A stretch of 64,000 bases of DNA from an uncultured Vicinamibacterales bacterium (GTDB taxonomy: Bacteria > Acidobacteriota > Vicinamibacteria > Vicinamibacterales > UBA8438): NCBI GenBank assembly GCA_958295905.1, contig OY282382.1, positions 1,450,001 through 1,514,000 on the forward strand. Reading direction: 5' to 3'. Shown one piece after another: positions 46,368-55,115 of the stretch. Both the position numbers and the translations under genes were made by a program. Under the pieces are notes generated by a model that was given only the letters and a program-made list of their open reading frames with translations, had not been told where the DNA came from and searched no databases. Position 1 is the stretch's first letter. The number at the start of each line of letters is the position of its first letter.

Positions 46368-48700
46368 AGCGACGGGTGGAAGTGGATGTCCTCCACGCCG
46401 TCGGGCGGCTCGCCGGGCAGCCGCGACAGATAGAAGTAGTCGATGTCGGACACGTCGCTGTTCAGCAGGTTGAAGCCCTCGAGGGTCACGGTCATGCGCT
46501 CGTTCACCCGGAAGCCGAGCTCGCCGTTCCAGATGGTGGTGGACGCCGAACGGATGGTGGCGTCCTCGATCAGCGGGCGGGGGCCGAAGTGGCGCAGCCG
46601 GACGCTGCCGAACACGCGGCGGCCGGGCTCGACGGTCAGGGCCCCGCCCATGACGCGGTCGAGGGCGCCGGGAATGAAGTTGCCGGCGGGGTCGAAGTCG
46701 GCGAACCGCGCCCGGGAGAACGACAGGTCGACCTCGCCGGTCATCCAGGACGTGAACCGCGCATAGTTGGTCCACTCGACGCCCCACCGGCGACTCGGCC
46801 GGCTGGCCTCGGTGATGCCCGCGTCCCCCACGAACAGCAGCTCGGAGTCGAACGAGAGGTACCACAGGGCGACCGTCGTCTGCAGCCCGGACAGGGCCAC
46901 GGTGCGGAAGCCCACCTCGCCGCCGCGGGCGGGGACCAGCGGGTCCGCCCGGTCGACGGGGCCGCCGCTGATCGGATCGACGCGGACGGTCGCGGCCCGG
47001 GGGTCGTTGCTGTGGAACCCCCGGCCGTAGTTCAGGTAGATCTCGCTGCCGCTCCAAGGTCCGAGCACCGCGGTGAGCTTGGGGCTGACGAGCGCGGCGG
47101 CGCCGGTTCCCGAGTTCAGGGGGTTCTGCGCGATCACCTCATAGCGGTAGAGGTCGCCGCGCATCCCCAGGGCGGTCCGGAACACGGGGCTCCATTCGAT
47201 CTCGCTCTGGGCGAACAGCCCGACCGTCGTCTGCCCGACCGCGTCGTTGCGGATGGTGTTCGTGCGGCGGCGCCGGATGGTGTTGTAGAGCCCGATGGTG
47301 CTGGCCGCGTCGTTGCGCAGCGAGACCCCCACCGACGACTCGGCGGCCCGGTTCAGGACCCGGCCCAGGCGCCGGTGCACCACCCGGGCCCCGGAGCTCC
47401 AGCGGCGTCCTTCCTGCTCGACCTGATCGCCGTCCACCGGATTGTCCAGAAAATAGGTGAAGTTCTGGAACAGGTTCAACGCGCCGCGCAGGGCGTACGC
47501 GGTCACCCGGGTCGACTGGTTCGCGCGGGACCGGAGCCCGTCGAACGCCAGCGTATAGCGGTGGGCGCCTCCCGCGTCGCTGTCGTCGATGTTGCCGAAT
47601 CGGGAGATCAGCCCCTGCTCGACCGCGCGCCGCGGAATCTGGTCGGTCGAGTTCCAGTCGCCGGAGTAGCCCATCGCGGTCAGCGAGAAGGCGTTCTGGC
47701 GGTCGCCGCGGCTGTACCGCAGCACCGCGTTCGCCTTCCGCATGTTGTCCTTGAGCTCCCACGGGCCGTCGTTCTTGCCGAGCTCGAGGGCCATCAGCAG
47801 GTCGCCGGACCCGACCCGCGGCGACACCGCGCCGAGCGCCCGCCCCCAGCCCTGCCCGCCGGTGCTGAGGCTGAACAGCGGCCGATCGAGCCGGTTGACG
47901 TAGCTGATGTTGGCCGACCCGGCGGCCGAGAAATCCCCGTGCTCGGCGAAGTAGGGGCCCTTGGTGTACTGCACGCCGCTCACCAGCTCGGGAATGAGCT
48001 GGTTCACGTCGGTGTAGCCGTGGGCGTGGGCCCCGGACGACTCGTTCAGCGGCACCCCGGCGAGGGTGGTGGCGAAGTCGGACCCGTGGTCGAGGTTGAA
48101 CCCGCGCAGATAGTACTGGTTGGCCTTGCCCTCGCCGCTGTGCTGGCTGACCACGAACCCGGGCACCGATTCGAGGACCTCGCCCGGCCGCATGATCGGC
48201 CGCGCCTCGAGCTGCGCGGCGGTGATGGCCCCGACGCTCGCCGAGTTCGCGACCCCCACGAGGTTCTCGCGGGGGTTGTCGAGATCGGCGATGTTCCGGA
48301 AGGTGCGGCTCCCGGTCACGACGACGTCGGCGGTGATGCCGAGGGCGAGCTGCACGTCGACGGTGACCGGCTCTCCGGGTGCCGCGGTGAAGTCGACGCG
48401 GCCGGTCGAGAAGTTCACCAGCCGCACCACCACCGTCGCCGGGCCCGCCGGCAGCGCCTCGACGCGGTACCGGCCGGTCTCGTCGGTCACCGCGGTCAGG
48501 TCGCCGGCGGCGGTCTCGACCACCACCGACGCACCGGGCAGCACCCCCCCGGTGTCGTCGCTCACGACCCCCGTGACGACACCCGGCGCCTGCGCCCGCC
48601 CCGCGCCCGCCGCCGACAGCACCGCGGCGATGACAGCCGGCACGATTGCGCATCCGCGCCGGCCCCGACTCGGCGTCGACCCGCCAACGTCCTGAATCAC
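46328..48700 (-). CDS. TonB-dependent receptor with regulatory-like N-terminus
   Basis: 790 residues from GTG 48700, with GGAGG five bases upstream. The signal region is followed by a regulatory-like domain ('VVTGVVSDDTGGVLPGASVV'), then a plug ('PGEVLESVPGFVVSQHSGEG', 'QYYLRGFNLDHGSDFATTL') and a barrel. 'YYLRGFNLDHGSDF' is typical of the classical TonB-dependent receptor plug. The C-terminus ends LNLSL, without the usual aromatic last residue. Its last 40 bases lie inside the tandem repeat, so the end may have been altered. Confidence 0.85.
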   Translation of the reverse strand: MIQDVGGSTPSRGRRGCAIVPAVIAAVLSAAGAGRAQAPGVVTGVVSDDTGGVLPGASVVVETAAGDLTAVTDETGRYRVEALPAGPATVVVRLVNFSTGRVDFTAAPGEPVTVDVQLALGITADVVVTGSRTFRNIADLDNPRENLVGVANSASVGAITAAQLEARPIMRPGEVLESVPGFVVSQHSGEGKANQYYLRGFNLDHGSDFATTLAGVPLNESSGAHAHGYTDVNQLIPELVSGVQYTKGPYFAEHGDFSAAGSANISYVNRLDRPLFSLSTGGQGWGRALGAVSPRVGSGDLLMALELGKNDGPWELKDNMRKANAVLRYSRGDRQNAFSLTAMGYSGDWNSTDQIPRRAVEQGLISRFGNIDDSDAGGAHRYTLAFDGLRSRANQSTRVTAYALRGALNLFQNFTYFLDNPVDGDQVEQEGRRWSSGARVVHRRLGRVLNRAAESSVGVSLRNDAASTIGLYNTIRRRRTNTIRNDAVGQTTVGLFAQSEIEWSPVFRTALGMRGDLYRYEVIAQNPLNSGTGAAALVSPKLTAVLGPWSGSEIYLNYGRGFHSNDPRAATVRVDPISGGPVDRADPLVPARGGEVGFRTVALSGLQTTVALWYLSFDSELLFVGDAGITEASRPSRRWGVEWTNYARFTSWMTGEVDLSFSRARFADFDPAGNFIPGALDRVMGGALTVEPGRRVFGSVRLRHFGPRPLIEDATIRSASTTIWNGELGFRVNERMTVTLEGFNLLNSDVSDIDYFYLSRLPGEPPDGVEDIHFHPSLPRTARVMLNLSL

Positions 48701-48736
48701 AGCGTCCTCCAACGTCAACGCCGCCCGCACGCCCAC

Positions 48737-49275
48737 GCGCCTGCGAGGAAGTCAAACACCGACGCACTATGCCCGAGAACGGCGGGAAACGTTCCTGAAG
48801 AGTCTCTGAAGAGTTCCTGAACGGCAGGGTGGTCGGGTGGGCGGCGGCGTCCGCAAGGCGGCGACGTCCGGGCCGGGAGTCTGCGCCCCGGCACGGCGCG
48901 CGCCCTCCCCGCGCCTTGTCAGGCACGGGCGTTCGTCAGCCCGTTGGCGCCCTCGCCGCTCCCGGTGCGACGCGGGGTTTCGCCCCGGGGTTGTCAGGCG
49001 GCATTGCCGGGCGGCGCCCGCAGCAGGAGGCCCCGCCGCATTCGACCGGCGATGCGCCCTGCGCCCCGCCGTCTCGGAACCGCGCGGGGTTCGCCGCGGG
49101 CTCCCAACCCACTAAAGGTCCGCGCAAGAACAACTTCCTTCAGAGGCCGCAATCACGCCGTAACGGGATCGACGTCGAATGCGCGGCAGCTACGCGGCAT
49201 GGATGCGGCCGAAGTGAAACTGCGCCACGAAACCGATGCAGCAAACCGGGAGTTTATTCTTGCGCCGATCCTAAA
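48737..49275. other. Intergenic region, nothing recognised
   Basis: This is 539 bp between two minus-strand genes. No family similarity is seen in any frame. A region of lower GC near 49225-49275 precedes the lyase stop codon. Confidence 0.4.
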
Positions 49276-50460
49276 CTAAAGGGCCGCGGCGAAGCGCTCC
49301 GCCAGCGCCTCGGCGGTCGCGCGGTTCCAGGTCTCGTTGACGCCGACGAGTACGGCGCCGTCGGCGCGCGCCCTCCCCAGATCGACACCGCGGTCGCGCA
49401 ACCGCGCGCGGAAGCCGGCGGGGTCGGCGGCGGACACCCGAAGCCGGAAGAGGTTCGTGGGGGCCGGCATCCGTTCCACCCCGAACGCTTCGTGCCGGGC
49501 GATGCGATCGATGAACGCCTCGGACACCCCGACGGCCCGGCGAAAGCGGTCGACGAAGCCCGGCAGATGGTGGAGCGCCACCGCCGCGAACGGCCAGGCG
49601 CCGGGCAGCCCCGCCCCGAACATCCGGCGCGTGTGGTACATGTCGTCGAGCAGGGCCCGCGGACCGGCGAGGATCGCGCCCGACACGGCGTTGAAATACT
49701 TGTACAGCGAGACGTACACGGTGTCGAACGGGCGCGCATACTCCGCGACGTCGACCCCGGTGCAGGCGCTCTGCAGGAAGAGCCGGGCGCCGTCGAGATG
49801 CAGCCCGATGCCCCGTGCGCGCGCGAACGCGGTCACCCGGTCGAGCTCGGCCTGGTCGAACCGCTCGCCGAAACGCCGGCGAACCGGGGTCTCGATCGAG
49901 ATCGCCGACACGGGTCTCGACACCCGGCCGCCGGCGGTGCGGTCGATGACCTCCTGCACGTCGTCGAGGGTGAACGTCGCCCGGCCCGGCGCGAGCGGCA
50001 TCAGGGTGATGCCGCTCAACGTCTGCACGCAGTCGCCCGAGTCGTTGAAGAGGTGGCTCTCGGCCTGCACCACGGCCCGTCCGCGGCCGCCGGCCAGGGC
50101 GCGCACCGCGAGGTGGTTGGCGAGGGTGCCGGTGGGCATGAACACCGCGCGCTCCTTGCCGAGCAGGGCCGCGAAACGCTCTTCGAGCTCGCCGACGACG
50201 CCGCCGTTCGAGTAGTTGTCGCGGGCGATCCGGCCCTCGCCGGCAAGCCGGGCGAGCAGCCGGCCCTGGTCGGCCGGCGTCAGTCCGAGACCGTCTCCGG
50301 ACATCCGCACCCGGCCTGTGGACGGTTCCGCCGCGGATCCCGACCGGATCCCGCCCCCCTGGCCTGCGGCCGGACCGGGGCCGAGCGCGCCGGCGCCGAG
50401 GCCGAGCGCGCCGGTCTGCAGAAACCGCCGGCGGCCGATGGATGTGACGTTCCGAGTCAT
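49276..50460 (-). CDS. Tat-exported aromatic/threonine-aldolase-type PLP lyase
   Basis: 394 residues from ATG 50460, with GGGGAG upstream. A twin-arginine signal is clear (SIGRRRFLQTGALGLGAGAL). The rest is the threonine aldolase / beta-eliminating lyase fold: 'ERAVFMPTGTLANHLAVRAL', 'GIGLHLDGARLFLQSACTG' with the PLP-binding Asp, and the Schiff-base Lys in 'VYVSLYKYFNAVSG'. Relatives split threonine to glycine and acetaldehyde, or are tryptophanases. Export through Tat of a folded PLP enzyme is unusual for this family; the first 45 residues after the signal are Gly/Ala-rich linker. The true substrate cannot be told. Confidence 0.85.
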   Translation of the reverse strand: MTRNVTSIGRRRFLQTGALGLGAGALGPGPAAGQGGGIRSGSAAEPSTGRVRMSGDGLGLTPADQGRLLARLAGEGRIARDNYSNGGVVGELEERFAALLGKERAVFMPTGTLANHLAVRALAGGRGRAVVQAESHLFNDSGDCVQTLSGITLMPLAPGRATFTLDDVQEVIDRTAGGRVSRPVSAISIETPVRRRFGERFDQAELDRVTAFARARGIGLHLDGARLFLQSACTGVDVAEYARPFDTVYVSLYKYFNAVSGAILAGPRALLDDMYHTRRMFGAGLPGAWPFAAVALHHLPGFVDRFRRAVGVSEAFIDRIARHEAFGVERMPAPTNLFRLRVSAADPAGFRARLRDRGVDLGRARADGAVLVGVNETWNRATAEALAERFAAAL

Positions 50461-50649
50461 GGCGTTGCTCCCCCTGCTCCGGCGGCAACCGGTTCGCCGG
50501 CAACCGTCCGGGCCCGCCGCCGCTGGTGGCGACGACGATGTGCTGCACGCCGTCGAGCATATCAGCCCGTGGTGAACCCTGCGTCGCACCGAGAGCATAG
50601 GCAACCGACGAACAACGCAGTCAGGCGGGATGCATCGCCGCTCGAAGGC

Positions 50650-50822
50650 CAGGACCATCCCACGCTCCGCCCCCGCCGTGCGCAGACAGAATCGTGGCGG
50701 GTCCTGGGGCTCCAGACGTGCGGAATCGTGGGTCTCACGCGGCGCCGGCCGGTCGGCAAGACGATGGCGACCCCTCGAATCGGGGGCGGGCCGTCACGCG
50801 CAGTCAGCGTGGGATGCCCCTG
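50650..50822 (+). mobile_element. MITE copy 5 (173 bp), perfect 9-bp target duplication
   Basis: It begins CAGGACCATCCCACGCT and ends agcgtgggatgcccctg. The exact repeat ctcgaaggc flanks it (50641-50649 and 50823-50831). The interior is shared with copies 1-3. It lies between the lyase gene and tRNA-Arg. Confidence 0.9.
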
Positions 50823-50831
50823 CTCGAAGGC

Positions 50832-51038
50832 AGCGGGGACTTTCGCCACGGGCTGATATAGGTTTATCGGCGAACCGGCCATCCGGCCCGGACCCCGGAG
50901 CCGGCGATTCGCGACCGGCCGCGCACGGCCCGACTCCGCCCTCGTCTTCCGGGGACTCCCATGCCGCGTAGGGTACGATGGATCGGTAGCGGCGGCGGAC
51001 GCAAGCGCCCGACCGGGACGTCGAGGGGGAAGCACGCG
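50832..51038. other. Short intergenic region, nothing recognised
   Basis: No family similarity is seen. TACGAT near 50977 could be a -10 for the short frame at 51039. Confidence 0.3.
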
Positions 51039-51104
51039 ATGACGCAGACGACAGCACCCGGCAGGGTGGCGGCGGCCTCGCTCGAAGTCGGGACGGAACG
51101 GTGA
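51039..51104 (+). CDS. Possible 21-codon ORF
   Basis: ATG 51039 with GAGGGGGA upstream reads TQTTAPGRVAAASLEVGTER and stops at 51104. It may be a leader, a truncated gene start or chance. It ends three bases into the frame used for the DUF5916 gene. Confidence 0.25.
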   Translation: MTQTTAPGRVAAASLEVGTER

Positions 51105-53485
51105 GGGGGGAAAGTGGCGCGCCCTGCAGGATTCGAACCTGCGGCCTCCTGGTTCGTAGCCAGACGCTCTATCCAGCTGAGCTAAGGGCGCACGGACGAC
51201 AGGTCGTCAGTATAGCAGCTTTCGGCCTGCTGGCGGGCCTGCTCCTGGCCGCGGCCGGCGCCGCCCAGCCCGTCCCGGCCGGGGCCGGACCGCAGATTTT
51301 CGGTCCCCCGCCGCCCGTCCCCCCCGCCGTCATCGCCCGCGATGCGGCGGGCGGGGTGACGGTGCGCGCGGTCCGCATCGACACGCCGTTGCGCATCGAC
51401 GGCCGGCTCGACGAGGCGGTCTACGGCCGCATCGAGTCGATGTCCGGCTTTATCCAGAACGACCCCGCGGAGGGGGCGCCGGCCTCGGAGAAGACCGAGG
51501 TCTGGCTGCTGTTCGACCGCGAGCACGTCTACGTGGTCGCCCGGTGCTGGGAGACGCGGCCGGACCGCATCATCGCGAGCGAGATGCGGCGCGACAACAC
51601 CCGCATCGTGCGCGACGACAATTTCGCGTGGTCGTTCGACCCGTTCTACTCGCGCCGCAACGGGGTGCTGTTCGAGGTCTCGGCGGTGGGCGGCCGGCTC
51701 GACGCCGAGCTGACCAACGAGTCGCAGCTCAACATCGACTGGAATCCCGTCTACGACGTGGCGGTCAGCCGATTCGAGGGGGGCTGGACGATGGAGACGG
51801 CGCTGCCGTTCAAGTCGCTCCGGTATCCCGGGGCGGGCCCGCAGGTCTGGGGCTTCCAGGCGCGGCGCGTCAACCGCTGGCGCAACGAATCGTCCTATCT
51901 CACGCCGCTCTCGGCCGCCCAGGGCCTGCGCGGGCACTTCCGCGCGTCGCTCGCCGCCACCCTGGTGGGCATCGACGCCCCCGAGGCGTCGCGCCTGGTC
52001 GAAGTGAAGCCGTACGTCATCGGGGACGTCACCGCCGCCGCCTCGGCGGCGCCGGCGGCGAGCGGCCTCGGCGGTGATCTGGGCCTTGACGTCAAGTACG
52101 GGATCACCCAGGGGTTGACCGCCGACTTCACCGCCAACCCCGACTTCGCGCAGGTCGAGGCGGACGAGCAGCAGATCAACTTGACCCGCTTCAGCCTGTT
52201 CTTCCCCGAGAAGCGCGAGTTCTTTCTGGAGAACCAGGGGGTGTTCGGTTTCGGGGGCGCGTCCACGAGCGGCCGGCTCGCCGGCGTGAGCGATACGCCG
52301 ATCCTCTTCTACAGCCGGCGCATCGGCCTGCAAGGGACCCGGGAGGTGCCGTTGCGGACGGGGGGGCGGCTGACCGGCCGGGTCGGCCCCTGGACCCTCG
52401 GCGCGCTCAACATCCAGGCCGGCGAGCTGGGCGCCGACGACGGCTCGCCGGGAGTCCGGCCGACGAACTTCACGGTGCTGCGGGCCCGCCGTGACGTCCT
52501 GCGGCGCAGCAGCGTCGGCGCCCTGTTCGCCGGTCGGTCGCGCAGCCGGGTCAGCGACGGGTCGAACGACGCGTACGGCGTCGACGGCGCCTTCGGCTTC
52601 TACGACGACCTCACCGTCAACACCCACTGGGCCCGCACCCGCACCGAGGACCTCACCGGCGACGACACCAGCTACCGCGGGCACCTCGAGTACCTGGGCG
52701 ACCGCTACGGCGCGCAGCTCGAGCACCTGCTGGTCGGGGAGCACTTCAACCCCGAGGCGGGGTTCGTGCGGCGGCGGGACATGCGGCGCAGCTTCGCCGA
52801 GCTGCGCTTCAGCCCCCGCCCCGCGTCGATCCGAGCGGTGCGGCGCTTCGTCGGCACCGGCTCGCTCGCCTACGTGGAGAACCTGAACGGGGACGTCGAG
52901 ACGCGCGAGGCCACCGGCCTGTTCACGGTCGAGTGGGAGAACAGCGACCAGCTCAGCGTCGGCGCCGTCAAGTCGTACGAGTTCCTGCCCGAGCCTTTCC
53001 CCATCGCGCCGGACGTGACCATTCCCGTCGCCGGCTACGACTTCACCAACCTGCGGCTCGGCTACAACTTCGGCCAGCAGCGCCGATTCTCGGCCAACGT
53101 CACGGCCGAGCACGGCTCTTTCTACGGCGGGCGGAAGACCGCCCTCGGGGTCAGCCGCGGCCGGGTCACCATCACCGACCAGTTCTCCGTCGAGCCGTCG
53201 TGGTCGATCAACTGGATCGATCTGCCCCAGGGCGCGTTCACCACGAACCTGGTCGGCACGCGGACGACCTATACGATGACCCCCCTCATGTTCGCGAGCG
53301 CGCTCGTGCAATACAACTCGCGCCTCAATCGGGTGTCGGCGAACATCCGCTTCCGGTGGGAGTACCGGCCCGGCAGCGAGCTCTTCGTCGTCTTCAACGA
53401 GGACCGGAACACCGAGATGTCGCGGTTCCCCGCGTTCAGCAACCGGGCGTTCATCGTCAAGGTGAACCGCCTGTTCCGATTCTGA
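51101..53485 (+). CDS. DUF5916 / CBM9-like outer-membrane protein, start unclear
   Basis: Up to 794 residues. The N-terminal carbohydrate-binding family 9-like domain is clear ('LRIDGRLDEAVYGRIESMSG', 'VDDNFAWSFDPF'-type wording as 'DDNFAWSFDPFYSRRNG'). It is followed by the DUF5916 barrel region ('GLTADFTANPDFAQVEADEQ', 'NLTRFSLFFPEKREFFLENQ'). The family is probably outer-membrane, linked with polysaccharide use. The only standard start codon in frame is GTG 51101, which makes the first 33 residues an antisense reading of tRNA-Arg. The signal peptide (SIAAFGLLAGLLLAAAGAAQ) begins at about 51209 with no ATG, GTG or TTG near it. Confidence 0.75.
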   Translation: MRGESGAPCRIRTCGLLVRSQTLYPAELRAHGRQVVSIAAFGLLAGLLLAAAGAAQPVPAGAGPQIFGPPPPVPPAVIARDAAGGVTVRAVRIDTPLRIDGRLDEAVYGRIESMSGFIQNDPAEGAPASEKTEVWLLFDREHVYVVARCWETRPDRIIASEMRRDNTRIVRDDNFAWSFDPFYSRRNGVLFEVSAVGGRLDAELTNESQLNIDWNPVYDVAVSRFEGGWTMETALPFKSLRYPGAGPQVWGFQARRVNRWRNESSYLTPLSAAQGLRGHFRASLAATLVGIDAPEASRLVEVKPYVIGDVTAAASAAPAASGLGGDLGLDVKYGITQGLTADFTANPDFAQVEADEQQINLTRFSLFFPEKREFFLENQGVFGFGGASTSGRLAGVSDTPILFYSRRIGLQGTREVPLRTGGRLTGRVGPWTLGALNIQAGELGADDGSPGVRPTNFTVLRARRDVLRRSSVGALFAGRSRSRVSDGSNDAYGVDGAFGFYDDLTVNTHWARTRTEDLTGDDTSYRGHLEYLGDRYGAQLEHLLVGEHFNPEAGFVRRRDMRRSFAELRFSPRPASIRAVRRFVGTGSLAYVENLNGDVETREATGLFTVEWENSDQLSVGAVKSYEFLPEPFPIAPDVTIPVAGYDFTNLRLGYNFGQQRRFSANVTAEHGSFYGGRKTALGVSRGRVTITDQFSVEPSWSINWIDLPQGAFTTNLVGTRTTYTMTPLMFASALVQYNSRLNRVSANIRFRWEYRPGSELFVVFNEDRNTEMSRFPAFSNRAFIVKVNRLFRF
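51115..51191 (-). tRNA. tRNA-Arg (anticodon ACG)
   Basis: Minus strand: acceptor GCGCCCT with AGGGCGC, D arm AGCTC..GAGC, anticodon loop CTACGAA (ACG, to be edited to ICG by TadA), T arm CAGGTTCGAATCCTG, discriminator G and encoded CCA (51117-51115). 77 nt. Confidence 0.95.
51209..51214 (-). promoter_or_regulatory. Likely -10 box of tRNA-Arg
   Basis: TATACT on the minus strand, 17 bases before the tRNA 5' end. It lies inside the 5' region of the oppositely transcribed DUF5916 gene, so transcription of each unit could disturb the other. Confidence 0.5.
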
Positions 53486-53535
53486 GCGTCTCCCGTGCCG
53501 GGGACTCGATCGACGCTCAGCGCGGAGGACATGCC

Positions 53536-55101
53536 TTGATTCCGACGACCGAAGAACATCTGGCGGCGCTTGCCGCGGCGGTCGCGGGTTCCCCGTCGCC
53601 CCAGGGCCGCACCGGCACGAGACAGATCTCGCTTCCGTTCCCGGCTCGTGTCAGCGAGATCGCCGGCGCGATCGCGGGCGGGGCCGATCCGCTCGGTGAT
53701 GCCTTCTGTCGATTGCGGTCTCCGAAAACCCGACGACGGCAGGGTGCGGTCTACACCCCCCCGCCGATTGTCGAGTCCATGATCGCGTGGGCCTCCTCGG
53801 AGGGCACGCCGCAGCGCGTCGTCGACCCCGGCGCTGGATCCGGCCGCTTCTTGTTCGCGTCCGGGCGGGCCTTTCCCCGCGCCGAGTTGGTCGCGGTAGA
53901 GTCGGACCCGCTGGCCGCCCTGGTGTTGCGCGCGAATGCCGCCGCGCTCGGCATGGCGGATCGACTGATCTTGCGCGTCGACGACTATCGGACGATAGAT
54001 CTTCCCGCGGTTGACGGACGCACGCTCTATGTCGGTAATCCCCCGTATGTCCGGCACCATGACCTCCCACCCTCCGCAAAGGACTGGTTGACCACCACCG
54101 CCGCTGCCTTCGGTCTGAGAGCGAGCCGACTGGCCGGCCTGCACGTCCATTTCCTGCTGAAGACCTGCTGTCTCGCCAGACCCGGCGACTACGGCGCGTT
54201 CATCACCTCGGCGGAATGGCTTGACGTGAACTACGGCGATGTTGTCCGCCGGGCCTTCATGGATGTTCTCGGCGGCCTGTCTCTGCACGTCATGGCTCCC
54301 ACCGCGACGCCGTTCCCCGGCTCGGACGTGACCGGCGCCATCTCCTGTTTTCGGGTCGGGCACCGGGCCAGCCACATCCGACTCCGCTCGGTCGAGGCGC
54401 CCGCGGCATTGGGGGCGCTCCAGGGCGGTCGCTCCGTCCCCCGGTCCCGGCTCGACGCGGCGCGGCGATGGTCTCCCCTGCTGCGCCCGGCCAGGCGGGC
54501 GCCGGGCGGGCACATCGAGCTGGGGGAGCTGTGCCGCGTGCACCGCGGACAGGTCACGGGCTGCAACACCGTGTGGATTGCCGGCAGCTATCCGGGCGCC
54601 TTGCCGGAATCCGTTCTCGTCCCCTCCGTCACCAGGGCGAGGGAGCTGTTCGATGCAGCACCCACGCTTTCATCGACGCATGCGCTTCGGCGGGTGATTG
54701 ACCTGCCGGTAGATCTGGTCGATCTCGGCGATGCAGCGCAGGCCCAGGTCCGGAGCTTTCTGCGCTGGGCCAAGAGCATGCGCGCCGACAAGTCCTACAT
54801 TGCTGGCAACCGGCGCGCCTGGTGGGCCGTCGAGTTGCGCGATCCGGCCCCGCTGCTGTGCACTTACATGGCGCGTCGCCCGCCGGCCTTCGTACGGAAC
54901 CCGTGCGGCGCCCGGCATCTGAACATCGCCCACGGCATTTACCCGCGCGAGCCGTTGGCCGCCGGTACTCTCGATGCGCTGGCCAACTGGCTTCAGCAGA
55001 ACGTCTGCACGTCTGCCGGACGCACATATGCGGGCGGCCTGACGAAATTCGAACCGAGGGAGATCGAACGAATCCTCATCCCATCGCCGACAAGTCGGTA
55101 A
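53536..55101 (+). CDS. Solitary gamma-class DNA adenine methyltransferase
   Basis: 521 residues from TTG 53536, with GGAGG eight bases upstream. An N-terminal helical part is followed by motif X ('GAVYTPPPIVESMIAW'), motif I (VVDPGAGSGR, 96-105) and motif IV NPPY (168-171). This is the order of gamma-class N6-adenine enzymes such as M.TaqI and Eco57I-like proteins. The C-terminal half is a target-recognition-type region. No endonuclease is next to it: the flanks are a DUF5916 gene and an amidohydrolase. It may be regulatory, the remains of a restriction system, or a fused enzyme with a hidden nuclease part, though I see no PD-(D/E)xK motif. Confidence 0.8.
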   Translation: MIPTTEEHLAALAAAVAGSPSPQGRTGTRQISLPFPARVSEIAGAIAGGADPLGDAFCRLRSPKTRRRQGAVYTPPPIVESMIAWASSEGTPQRVVDPGAGSGRFLFASGRAFPRAELVAVESDPLAALVLRANAAALGMADRLILRVDDYRTIDLPAVDGRTLYVGNPPYVRHHDLPPSAKDWLTTTAAAFGLRASRLAGLHVHFLLKTCCLARPGDYGAFITSAEWLDVNYGDVVRRAFMDVLGGLSLHVMAPTATPFPGSDVTGAISCFRVGHRASHIRLRSVEAPAALGALQGGRSVPRSRLDAARRWSPLLRPARRAPGGHIELGELCRVHRGQVTGCNTVWIAGSYPGALPESVLVPSVTRARELFDAAPTLSSTHALRRVIDLPVDLVDLGDAAQAQVRSFLRWAKSMRADKSYIAGNRRAWWAVELRDPAPLLCTYMARRPPAFVRNPCGARHLNIAHGIYPREPLAAGTLDALANWLQQNVCTSAGRTYAGGLTKFEPREIERILIPSPTSR

Positions 55102-55115
55102 AGGCGCCCGGCTTC

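Noticed and set aside
53484-53519. Terminator after the DUF5916 gene
   Set aside because: The inverted repeat tgagcgtc/gacgctca has a loop of about 20 bases and no T-tract, and the next gene follows at once with its own ribosome site.
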